Assembly: GCA_039111635.1 (NCBI GenBank) | Contig: JBCAQO010000010.1 | Span: forward strand, 1,054,001-1,118,000 | Reading direction: 5' to 3' | Length of the DNA stretch: 64,000 nucleotides | From: Heterobasidion occidentale | Taxonomy: Eukaryota > Basidiomycota > Agaricomycetes > Russulales > Bondarzewiaceae | Part shown: one piece after another, positions 53,901 to 64,000 of the stretch | How positions within the stretch are numbered: position 1 is the stretch's first letter | How the letters are laid out: every line of letters starts with the position of its first letter | Position numbers and translations under genes: made by a program | Notes under the pieces: generated by a model | Seen by the model: only the letters and a program-made list of their open reading frames with translations | Databases searched by the model: none | What the model was told of the DNA's origin: nothing

Positions 53901-56625
53901 TGTTGCATGTAAAAGACCGCCAGGACGGAAGAAGCGAGGGCGGGATTTGGTACGTATGAGTTCGCTTTGGCACGGTCGTCTTTTTCAGTCATGTCATGCT
54001 GACCCGTTCATCTGTTCATATGTCGGCTTGTTGATCTGTTCGTATGTTGGGTATGTCTGCGCCACACAGGCGGTTCCCGAAGGCAGGCGTGTGGCCCCCG
54101 CTACGGTGGGCAGTACCACCGCAGATCGAAGAGGATAGCGACTTTCGCCTGCCAGACATGCCGATGCAAGAACATCTGCTTGAGCTATACTTCACGTACG
54201 TTCATCCCTCGCTACCGATCGTCCACAAGCAGTCCTTCCTGGAAATCTTTCGGAACGGGTGAGTTATTTTTTACCTTGTCTATAGTGGACTCTGATTGAC
54301 GGTATCATTCGCGGCCAGGCAAATCGCTCCCGCTGATGGTTCCCCTAACTCGAACGGCTCCGACCCCACATCCCCTTCTAACAACTCATCGCCCCTTGGT
54401 CACCGGCGCTCATGCATTCCACCTCTCCTCCTGCTCGTCATGTTTTCGATCGCTTCGCGATACACCTCACGCGACTCGCCTGCACCTGCGGCTGGCATGC
54501 TCTGGCCCGCAGGTGACCTGTATCTTGCCCGCGCCAAGACGCTCCTGAACCGCTCCTACGCGAGCTCGCGTTCAAGCACATGTCAGGCGCTCTTGCTCAT
54601 GGGCTACCGCGAGATCGGTATCGGCGCGATGGCGCAGGCATGGCTCTACGTTGGGATGGCGGTGCGGATGGCGCAAGACTTGGGTATACACAAGAGTGCA
54701 GACCGGTGGCAGCACATCGGCACCTCGTTGTTTAGCCCCGCGGAACTGCAGGAGAGGAGGCGGATATGGTATGCGTGCGTGATCATGGATAAGTACGTTT
54801 CGACGTACATTGGTCGGCCGCTGTCCATCTTTGAGAGAGACTTCAATACTGAACTGCCCAGCCTTGACGAGGTGCGTGCATAATCCACTTATTTTGATGT
54901 CTAACTCACGACATGGTTTCACAGCCCGAAGAATTAGAAGAGTGGCAGCCATACCCGACAGACTCGGTCATCTATGAAGAAGGTGAACGGGAGCCTTCGC
55001 TTCCTCCCGTCTCCGTCACGGGGCACATTATTTCATGTTTCAATGCGTCCGCCACTCTCTGTGCGTATTTGTTTGTTGTATCGCTCACGCTTTGGCGTTC
55101 ATCTTATATAACTATCTTCATAGCTATCATTCTGAGTAAAATTGTCCAGGCGCTGTACGCCGTGCGATCCGGCCCTGGGCGGCACTCCGAGGCGTTGCGA
55201 CTCGAGGAGTTTTTGGGAAAATGGTTCCTTGAGCTTCCAGACCACTTGCGCTTCGAGCCTGGTAGTGTGAAAAGGGGGATGACGCCCCCGCCCCACGTTT
55301 TGACACTGCATATGCAGTACTGGTGTGTTGTGTTGCTGTTACATCGGCCATTGTGAGTTTATTCTCCTGCGCGTGGGATCTCTGTTTGCTCATTCATTTG
55401 GCAGTATTCGATATGTGCTGGAAGTCAAAGACAAAAGGTGGGTCTCGGATTCTGCATGTGTGACACTGTCGTTTGATGTGCTCATGTCTCTTTTCGTTTC
55501 AGGTCTGGCTCTCGGGAAGATCCTGAGGTGCTCGCGATTTCTCAGAAGAATTGCGATCAGTGTGTGCAGGCGGCGAACCACATCACTTCGATCGGTGCGC
55601 AGACCCGTTTCTACCCACTCTCATCTCCTCATTCGATTCGCAAATACAGTGGCGACATACAAGGAAAACTACTGCATCAAACGCGCCCCCGTATTCTTAT
55701 CGTATTATGTATTCACCGCCGGCATCATGCATGTTACCACGCGTCAGTGTCTTCTTCATCTCATCTCACCGCAGTTGGTTCTCAATTGTGTCCGTTTCGG
55801 ACATCTGCGCACAGTCACTGCCTACCCGGAAGACCCGCAGGCTCGACTCGGCCTCACAACGATCATGAACGTGTTGAAAGCACTGGAGATCGTGTGGCCG
55901 AGTGCGGGTCGTGCCTGGGAACTTTTGCATGGGTCGAAGGTGAATCTGAACGCCGCCGAGGCAGACATGGCAGATGCGGGGGCACACGCCCCGCGGCACA
56001 AGCGATCTGCAGAGCACTTCTTGGAGGACGCCCACTTCTTCGCCGGCGCGCCGATGTCGCGGCAACCGAACACGATTCCGACACAGGGCTACCCGCTCTC
56101 CGCACTCGCGGCGTCCATGCCCCCGAATGCAAGCCCCACGTCACATTCGAGTGGAAGTGGCAGTGCAGGGGTCAGTAATATGCCGTATTACTCCTCGTAC
56201 GACCGCTGGCCCGGTGACGGAGGCCTCGGGTCGTTCGCCGGAAGCCTGTCGACGTCGGTGCTGCCGCAGCAGTACAGCACGGGCTTTGTCGACGAGCGGT
56301 CACGTGGCGCACCACCCGACTCCGGCGGGAGCGGAGTGGGCACTCAGCGATATCCTCAATATTGGAATGACTATTCGACTCTGGGGCAGTTGAGTGCGCC
56401 TTACCTGCCGATGTTACAGGACCAGTTGCAGTCGGCAACGTCATCACAGCAGCCGTCAACGCATCAGTCGTCCACCCATCAGGCTCAGGTCCATGGGAAG
56501 CTCTCACAGCAGCAGATTTACCTACAGGACCAGTACCAGATGTTCAGTGCGCTGTTTTTCTTATGATTATCTCCGTGGATGTGCTAACGATATGCGCAGA
56601 TAATCTAGCACCTCCCAACACATAA
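50981..56625 (+). CDS. Zn2Cys6 fungal-specific transcription factor
   Basis: Fourteen exons: 50981-51718, 52003-52089, 52789-52943, 53106-53284, 53353-53949, 54070-54258, 54319-54871, 54925-55060, 55124-55352, 55405-55437, 55503-55594, 55650-55742, 55815-56546 and 56600-56625. The nuclear DNA-binding domain has the Cys spacing C-x2-C-x6-C-x8-C-x2-C-x6-C (ACDQCRKSKCKCERASENEP onward), followed by the linker RKRGPPKGYIDAIEARLHQ. The middle-homology domain (Fungal_trans) covers FTYVHPSLPIVHKQSFLEIF, the segment from LYLARAKTLLNRSY through CQALLLMGYREIGIGAMAQA, and RRRIWYACVIMDKYVSTYIG. The N-terminus is rich in His, Pro and Gln; the C-terminus in Ser and Gln. In exon 1 the frame changes near 51640: either one base is missing, or a 41-nt intron (51641-51681) is removed. 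The intron splitting the zinc cluster is 699 nt. Targets are unknown. Confidence 0.88.
51478..51510 (+). repeat. 12-nt coding repeats in the His-rich tract
   Basis: The unit CACCCCCATCAA is repeated about three times, giving His-Pro-His-Gln units within a longer His-rich stretch of the transcription factor. Such codon-level tandems change length easily. Confidence 0.7.
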
Positions 56626-58374
56626 TAACTCGTTGACTGACTTCGTCGCGTCTCTTCACCAAGCTTACTTTGCTCTTCTTCGCTGTGCATGTATATCATA
56701 ATCACTCCGTTGTTCTATCTATCCTTGCTCACGCAACTATCGTATGCCTCCCGTCATCAGTTGTCACCCTTCCACGCATTGTCCAAAACCATTTTATTCA
56801 CGATCTCTCCTGCTTATAGTAATTATATATACTTGACATTACAATCTAGCACCTTTCCCTACGTGCATCACATGAACTCTGTTGTAGTTTGTAGTACGTT
56901 CGCGAACCATATCGCTGCCCACCCGTTTTCCCCCTCTTTCATCGTTGACAGTAATCAGTCCACTGTTTCATCCGTTGAAGCTTCTGTCTCGGATATCTTG
57001 CGTCGGATACAAATATGTCCTAATTTTCTTGGTCGTCGGATCAACGACTGTAGCAATTTTCGGTCTGCGCTTGCCGTTTTGATGATCGGAAGTATCGATA
57101 TGAAGATACGTTGGTGTGCAGGTAGGTTATGTTTGATCAACCTAAAAACTTGCGTTGGTCACCGAGACGACTTTTTTCTTGTTCTGATGCAGCTGATGGT
57201 GGGACCAGCGACTCGGATAGGCTAGGGTAGTCTGCACGCATGTTGTGATCGTTAACGGATCTCTTGTGGTTCTTGATCACTGGGGAACGTGTAGAGGACG
57301 TAAGGTCGGGAATCATGGCGAGGCGTGGCGTCAGCGTGGAGAAGACGGAATTTCGCTTGAAGCGCGCTACGGAAGTAATGCTGTGTCCTGCGGCCCTATG
57401 TCATTGCTGTTGGCTACGCTTGGCCACGTCGATCCCCTGAACCGGATCCAACTCAGTTGAGGGTTTACGAGAACCTCGACGGACGCATCACGTCGGAATT
57501 TGAGATCCGAGACGGGGTAGGCGAGCCCATCTGCATCAGGAAGCGCGCATTTGCTTCCTTTCTATCGGAGCAGGGAGAAAAAAGTGGGGATTGAGGAAAT
57601 CTGGGGTCAAAAAATGTCAAAGGAACTGCGAGGCGCTGATGTCGTCTGATTGCCTGTCTGTGAATCATATAAGTATGATTTATATCTTGTGACTGGAAAA
57701 TGCCTCCGGGCAGCAGGGCCCAACAGCGAGAGGCGGTACGCATACTTGGCCCTGGGATCTGGGATCATGAGCGGCGATTGGCTTCAGACGATCCGTCGAG
57801 CGCGCACTCGACATCAGTCGACTGAGTCGAGCATCCTGCGCCTCATCTCCACGCCGTCTGTCCACGTTGTCAGATATCAAGACCTCCTCGTTTCTTCGGG
57901 ATATTTCAATTATATCCAACACACTGGAATTTATGATGTCGCTTTTCGTCGCTTGCTCGATGTTTGTTGCGCACGAGGCCGGGTATGCGCTCCCGTATGG
58001 TTGTCGACTACAAAGCCGGCCAAAGATATTTTGTTGAGACCAGTCGGAGAAAGAAGATCGATGCGTGGTGCCTGATAGATCTGTAAAGCGCAAGCGGGGA
58101 CATAATAATGCTGTCTATGAGATGCAGCTGTGGAGCTCGAGTCGGAGGGATGTGAAATTCCAGCTTTGTCGCCATGGTCAACAAAGAAAACGCTCAATCC
58201 AACGGCCACACAAATCAGTGTAACCTGTAAGCTGTGCCGTAATGGGAAAACATCAACGTGTTTTTGCAGATGTGTATAACTTACATACAGCAACGAATCA
58301 AGCTAGACAATATTCCTGCGGCAGACACGGCCGTTTTTTTAGAGATCTAAAGCCGGCGCTGGTCGAATCGGCAT
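56626..58374. other. Intergenic, 1.7 kb without a recognisable gene
   Basis: The left part is the 3' region of the transcription factor gene. A 120-codon minus-strand frame (58293-57931) has one hydrophobic stretch (QVTLICVAVGLSVFF) but no family signature. Confidence 0.4.
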
Positions 58375-59513
58375 CTATTCCAGGACCGCGCTCCCCTCCA
58401 CTCGATCTCCGCCGATGATCCTCTCCGTGAATACCTCACACCTGACAATGCATCTCACTCTCTGTACAGCTTGCTGCGCCTTAGCTGACATCCACGACTC
58501 GTCGCATGCGGAAGCATGCTTGTCTTCACACCTACGTCCGAAGTCTTCGGTCGCAAGGTCAACGGCGGCTCGTTCGACGTCTCGCCGCCTGATACGCGGG
58601 CCCCATATGCTTTCTACGTAACAGTCAACGAGCTGCACAGCCGACAGCGACCGTGCGTCCGTGTGGAAGAGGAGTGCCGCGAGCGGAGTGATCGGGAGAA
58701 TGGTCGCTTGACCGATGTGAATCGTTTCGAGTGTCGGTATGGGAGGAATGAGTGTCGAGGCCGAAAATGTGGGAGAGAACGCGACGTTGGCGAGGTGGAG
58801 TACTCGGAGCGAAGACCACGACGGAAAATGAGCAACAAGGCTATCAAATGCGGCTGGTACGATCTGATGAGTCGAGTAGCCCATAGTAGGTCGTCAGATC
58901 ATCAGATGGACCGTTTCTTTTGAATTCACCTACCGCCGTTGAGAAGTGATGTGCAGGATCGGGGCCTGTCCAGAAAAATATCTTCGGGCTATATGACGCA
59001 ACAGCAAGAACATGTTCGTATGCTTTGCAGATGTGTCATAGAAGGGGTCATATGACATATAGACTCACTTCACGAGGCTAAGAGCCGCAAGCGAAACATC
59101 ATCGACGATTGGGCTGTTTGTTGAGTGCAAACAAAGCCGCAACGATTCGAGTGGTAGTGTCTCGTTAGCGAAATCTTCATAGTCAACCCTCCATGTTGTT
59201 CTTCTACACCATGGGTCCTCGGTGCACGCAGACAGCTCCTGAATACGCGACGCATAAGGTGGAATGCTCCACCGCCTACTTCGCCCCCTGCCAAATCCAC
59301 AACAAGGGCTCTGGGTCTCTTCTGCGGACATTCGGGAAACTTGCGCAGGGATTCCACAGAGATCAGATGCGGACTGGTGTACAAGATATCCGTGGCGAGC
59401 TCGGAGATGTATCGATTCAGCCTGAGAACATTAGAAGGCTCTGGGTTCCCGAAGAGTGACAGCTGAAGTATTTGAAGCAATAGTTCGATAGGTAGAGAGA
59501 GGAAGGTGCACAT
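58375..59513 (-). CDS. F-box-like protein, possible frameshift
   Basis: Exons 59513-59069, 58988-58934 and 58863-58375 on the minus strand. The start MCTFLSLPIELLLQILQLSL is a compact F-box, followed by NVLRLNRYISELATDILY and a leucine-rich body (ETLPLESLRLCLHSTNSPIV, IFFWTGPDPAHHFST, WSSLRVLHLANVAFSPTF). Within exon 1 the frame changes near 59249, between GGGAFHLMR and RIQELSACTEDPW. One lost base explains this smoothly. A 62-nt intron with a weak GTGGAT donor would also keep frame but would remove AGGEVGGGAFHLM, which looks coding. F-box proteins of this kind are numerous in Agaricomycetes and their substrates are unknown. Confidence 0.65.
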
Positions 59514-59769
59514 GATGTTGGTAAATGTTGGTCGCCGTCGCAGTTGATGATGACCAAGGACTCACACTTAGTTTTCATAGGTGGCTTACGTTGAACCACT
59601 ACAAGTTCCGTTAATCCTATCGATGATCACCTTCTAGAAGACACCCTACCGCCAACCCAGCTCAGTTGATCTTAATCGATCATCATCACCGTCAAAAGCA
59701 ACCTCGACGGCCTCCAGTGTTCACGACTTTCAGCACAACTCTGATATCGGGAATAAGACTTCACTGCAA

Positions 59770-61615
59770 ATGACGTCTAGCGGCCACAGCTTGCTGAGCA
59801 TACAAGACCTAAACATTGAGTACAGAGAGCTTGAAGCGCAATTCGGTGAATTGAAGGGCCATGTAGAGATGTTGACGGCTGAAATCAGGGCTATCCGGGA
59901 CAGAGAGGTGAGTAATTCAAGTTTAAGCCCTTATAACTACTCGGTCGAGGAAATCGGACTGCAGACAACTCTGCAAGAGTTGACAATGCCTCAATATGGC
60001 CATGAACAGTCCAACTTGGAACTGAACAGCCTCGTGAGTGCGAAAGAGGTTCGGGTCCTTTCTATTTGTATACCTGAAATTATTGCGTGTCTCCTTAATG
60101 GCAGTGGTGACTGGTGACTGATCACTACACTTCCCACCAGAATCGAGAGGCATCTGTCCTGTCTAACGTGCAAAAACGTCGCCTCTCGGATTCTGAAATG
60201 GACAAATCTCCTGGTGGTAGGATTTCTTCGCCTCTTGGCCAACCCAAAAAGCGCCGGTTGAAAGTTGAAGTATGGATTGACTGTCCACGTCTTCTCAACA
60301 GTTCAAGGTGGGTCATTTCTCACTAATTTTCTGCTTGTGTGCTATATCATGCCCAGGGCAGGAGAGCATCGAAACCCAAATCCTGGAGTCGGTATTGACA
60401 CTGCTCATTTGACATTTGATCGTCATGGCCAAGCCTATGAGGATATCAATTACGAGATTGGTGAGTCTCGAATCAGAAAACTTGTTAATGGACCGCAGCC
60501 AAAATCGTATCTTGTTCATCTTCGGCGACAGATCCCAACGACATGGCAGTAGACTTGAGTTTGGAACATGAAGGCAGAAATTTTAAAGGTTCGACAACTC
60601 ATCCCTCTGGATATATCCGAACCTCTCCCTTCGTCGAAGAGGAGCTGCCCGTTGAAACAGACACGGAGCAACCCATTCCGAATAATTTGGTAGGCTCTCG
60701 TGCCTGGTACCGCTTATATCATCTGTATGAACTTCTTTACCATCAACTCACAGGTTAGAAGAAGTCTAAGGGGTTCCGCCCTTGTGAACAGTCGTTTGGC
60801 CAAAGCCAATGCAAGACTGCTTGCCATTGACTTGGATGACCGCAATAAATGGGTAACAGTATCTAGGGCATTCATGAGCAGTGTCTATGTTGGGACCACG
60901 CGTGGCTCATTCACAAACATCAACGACGAGAGGTATGACCATCAGTATGTCGACGAGACATTCATGTACCTCAATCTCCACTACAACCCGAATGCGCCCC
61001 GAACCCCCGGTGAACCGGGTCTCTGGTTTGGAGTGGAGCCCTTCGAAGGGGTTGAAATTGGTCCATATCGCACATTTGTTCGTCTACGCTATAACAAATG
61101 GCTTTACGTCGACCAGTATGAATTAGAAATGTTAATGCCTCTGTCGAAGGAAGAGTGGCACAGTCAGAAACTAGTGGTGCGCTGTATTTACATGTCTATC
61201 ATTCTCTGATGCTGCCGTTTTCGTTGTTAACGGAGACTTCAGGTTCGACACCTCTGGGCTAAATCAATTTTAACGAGACGGTGGGCAAGACAATTTAGGG
61301 CAAGTATCATTCTTCAGCGAGAAATAGGGCGGCCACCGTCAGCAGACGAGATCCTGGATGCCTTAGATAGCGAGAATGAGTTCAAGAACCTTACACTCAA
61401 GGAGATCAAGGCCTCATTAGCTACAGAACAACAGGTAAGTTTGAAATCGAGTGTGATCACTCGTAATCTTCAATCATCATACGGTTTAGAGAATGGGTGT
61501 ATGGACGATGAAATGTATAGAATACGATGAAAGTTTTCAGCGCGAAATTGCAACCAAATTTCAGGCTTGGGCGCCACCCCCCAAGCAGTCAAAGCGTCAG
61601 GCGGTGGGGTTCTGA
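59770..61615 (+). CDS. DUF6697-like protein with an N-terminal coiled coil
   Basis: Exons 59770-60033, 60141-60307, 60357-60460, 60532-60689, 60754-61173, 61243-61434 and 61490-61615 join in frame; a further intron after 59908 is possible. The N-terminus (LNIEYRELEAQFGELKGHVE) is a coiled coil. The middle has a basic segment GQPKKRRLKVE that could direct nuclear import. The C-terminal half carries the conserved core YLNLHYNPNAPRTPGEPGLW, FGVEPFEGVEIGPYRTFVRL and KWLYVDQYELE, ending in helical WARQFRASIILQREIGRPPS. I believe this core is the one catalogued as DUF6697 in Agaricomycetes, but that assignment is from memory. Function is unknown. It sits convergently beside the P450 gene. Confidence 0.7.
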
Positions 61616-61934
61616 AAGCTAGTATAGAGGATGACCGTGCAGGATGGAAGGCAAATGTTGATCGTCCTGAGTTTGGGAGGTGCAGGTGATGCGATTTGCG
61701 GGTGAGTTCGGAAATTGCGAAAAGAAAACCACGATTGCTTTATGCTTTTGAAGAGATGTTTTTATACCCGTAGTGCATCACTATGCTTCACATTACCCCT
61801 TTCTCTATGAATGCTCATTCAGGAGAAATCCACATAGTATTATTGAAGGTGCGGTCTTTGACGAGCAGCATTATTTGCCTGACGGCTACTACGCTACAAT
61901 TTCGAGATGAATGTGAACTGCAAATACAGGCACT

Positions 61935-64000
61935 CTACACCTTTACTGGCCGAATGAGTAATGGGAGCTGTGAACCGGCCTCGATATTGCTATCAATGAA
62001 CGGACGGCCGACAACATTTGTTCTCCGAATGATATCCTCTGGCTCGACAGCAAGCTCGAACTCGAACGAGCGGACTATAGCAAACAGAAGTGCTTTCATT
62101 CTGAGGGATCGCACAGTGTCAGTTTAGATGATTGACTTTCCAGCAAACGACACATACTCGATGATGGAGAACCGGTAACCGATGCATGCATGAGAACCAG
62201 AGAGGAACGAGAGTGTGTTACTCCAGATGCTTGGAATGTTTCGCACGGCCTCGGGGAGGTCGACCCAGCGTTCAGGTCTGGGAGTGTGGATGAGACAGGG
62301 CTAGATTTTAGTCAAGCAGAGAAACACGGACTTGAACTGGTGAGCGTCCTCGCCCCATAGTTCAGTGGACCTATTGATAGCGCGAATAGGAATGTGATGA
62401 TATCCCCTTCAGCGACGCTACAAGAATGAGGATGAGCTAAATATCCAGCTGTATTGAATGAGCGAGGAGGCAGACCGTATCTCTTTCCTCTTCACACCAT
62501 TCCTGTCGGTGAACTCATTGTCAAGAGGGATCACATCGTCTTGCACTGCGACCCGCTCAGTACTGCCAACAGGGGCATGAATGCGCATGACCTCCCGCAC
62601 GACGGCGTCAAGGTATGAAGAGAATTAAGCTGCTCCATTGTCGGTTGATCAGTAGGGTATTCTAAAAGCTCAGCGCGGAGAGTGTTCTGTGCGGCGGGAT
62701 GTCCTGCAAGAGCAAAGAGAGCCCACGCCACTCCAGTGCTGATAGAATGCTTTGAGCGACAGGTTTCTTGGATTCTCAACAACGGCGTACCTGGTTGTTT
62801 CGTGCCCTGCGACAAGGAATGTGGGTACTTCTGTAACAGTTCAAGTCGATCAATAATTGTCTACGTTAAGAGAAGGCAAAAAGTACTGACGGGACAAAAT
62901 TTCCTCATCATTCATGCGAGCACTGTCCGGGATGTCTGTGGCCATGTTGGACTTGATTAGGAGGCTCAGAAGGTCTCGTCCCTCGACGTCCTTCTTCTCT
63001 ACACCGCCCGAGGCATTATTGAGCACCGCCGCCTTCTTGTCCGCAATCATCTTCGTCCCGACTCGACGGATGACATGTAAAGATTTGGCCACCTCGCGCG
63101 AACGTTCAGTCGGCTGGGGAACAGTTGTCATCATTGTCGAACGACGAAACAGAATTGAAATCGTACGATTATACGAGCCAGAGGGAAGAGCAATTGGAGT
63201 AGGAAAGAAATCTTGGTGGTGTTGAATGAGAACATCGTCCTCACAGCTTCATTCAATTCGTCCGGTTTACCATCGGCAGCGTAGAGAGTACCGAAGTCAT
63301 AATTGAACCCTTGCAAGAACCGATAAGCATGAATTTCGTGACCAGGAATAGAATAAACATTACCTGCTAAACCGATAATGTCCAGAGTAACCTTGTTCAA
63401 CCAAGCAAACGCGTCCAGCTGCAGTCTTCCGTCCTTCCGAGAGGTCCGCGCGACTTCAGCCATCCAGATGCTGCGAAGCTAAGGATAAGTCGAGTTTAGT
63501 GACGGGCCGTACATTCAGAAAGAACATTGATGTCACCTCGTTCGCCTTCTGCATAAATATTTCAGTGAACTGCCGGATTTGTGCTGTCCCAAAAGCAGGG
63601 CTCTATGCCGATTTTAATATCAGAATAGCCTGAGGCGATCGAAAGTAGAAAATCCTACCATGATTTTTCGCTGCGATCAATGCAAAAGCCACGTTAGATT
63701 GCTTTCCAAAGAAGAATACAAACTTTCCTTCACCTGTTGTCTATGTTCGGCGCCTTTCGTTAACAGAAGTCAAAACCGATACGTCAAAACATGATTAAAT
63801 CTCCCAAGCGTACCTTCAACGAAAAGCAGCCCTGAAATCATTCGAACATCAGTACTTTGTCCGTTCTGTTGGTCGGTTTCTGCTGACCTTTGCCTAAAAG
63901 CTCGCCTAAGTTGAATCGCACGGCCTTAGATTTCTCATACGCAACTGGATGCGACAGAATGTGAGAAAGGGCTTTGGTATCCATGGTGACGAGTTTATTA
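61935..64000 (-). CDS. Cytochrome P450, 5'-partial, one apparent frameshift
   Basis: This is a heme-thiolate monooxygenase, normally anchored in the ER; its N-terminal anchor lies beyond the right edge, where the frame is still open ([20 protein letters not shown]). Small exons give EHRQQRKIM, then [20 protein letters not shown] and [17 protein letters not shown]. The I-helix motif [10 protein letters not shown] is assembled across an intron. The K-helix ExxR is in [12 protein letters not shown], the PERF-like motif is FKPERWVDL, and the heme loop is [14 protein letters not shown] with the ligand Cys (His replaces the usual Arg). The end is [12 protein letters not shown] and TAG at 61935. Just before the ExxR motif, near 62617, one C is missing: NSL-HTLTPS should read [13 protein letters not shown]. 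No intron can explain that. The layout resembles fungal CYPs that oxidise secondary metabolites or xenobiotics. Confidence 0.9.

Noticed and set aside
1..64000. CRISPR array, bacterial operon or prophage content
   Set aside because: No regularly spaced repeats or ribosome-binding sites were seen, and genes carry spliceosomal introns throughout.

Overview
The window looks like nuclear DNA of a mushroom-forming basidiomycete (Agaricomycetes). Genes are cut by many short GT-AG introns (mostly about 45-75 nt), lie on both strands, and encode families typical of that group: DUF6533 multi-pass proteins, F-box/LRR proteins, a fungal Zn2Cys6 regulator, a cytochrome P450 and a Dal5-type MFS carrier. 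All exon joins were deduced by eye from splice signals and frame continuity, without alignments or transcripts.

Layout. 2.7-9.6 kb: three plus-strand genes (an uncharacterised protein, an EST1/SMG7-like factor, another uncharacterised protein). 10.6-16.8 kb: minus-strand genes, namely a broken coiled-coil ORF, serine palmitoyltransferase subunit 2 (LCB2, two frameshifts) and an intact 8-exon UDP-glucose 6-dehydrogenase. 18.3-21.9 kb: a decayed SAM methyltransferase, a tRNA-like Pol III signal and an intact M20 Cys-Gly dipeptidase. 24-26.3 kb: an MFS transporter with very small exons. 26.9-27.6 kb: a roughly 0.7-kb MITE-like element with 27-bp inverted ends. 29-39.2 kb: three tandem DUF6533 genes, with a tRNA-Leu(AAG) gene between the first two and a mitochondrial ribosomal protein uS17m gene between the last two. 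39.9-42.7 kb: a SUZ-domain gene and an F-box gene with an in-frame TAG. 42.9-51 kb: gene-poor. 51-56.6 kb: a 14-exon Zn2Cys6 transcription factor. 58.4-64 kb: an F-box-like gene, a DUF6697-like gene and a P450 that runs off the right edge.

The genes do not form one pathway. Housekeeping functions (sphingolipid base synthesis, UDP-glucuronate supply, glutathione turnover, RNA decay, mitochondrial translation) are interleaved with lineage-specific families. Two themes stand out. Several otherwise well-preserved genes carry apparent single-base losses, which may be residual assembly errors. The DUF6533 tandem shows gene duplication with intron gain or loss and a conserved 12-nt exon.
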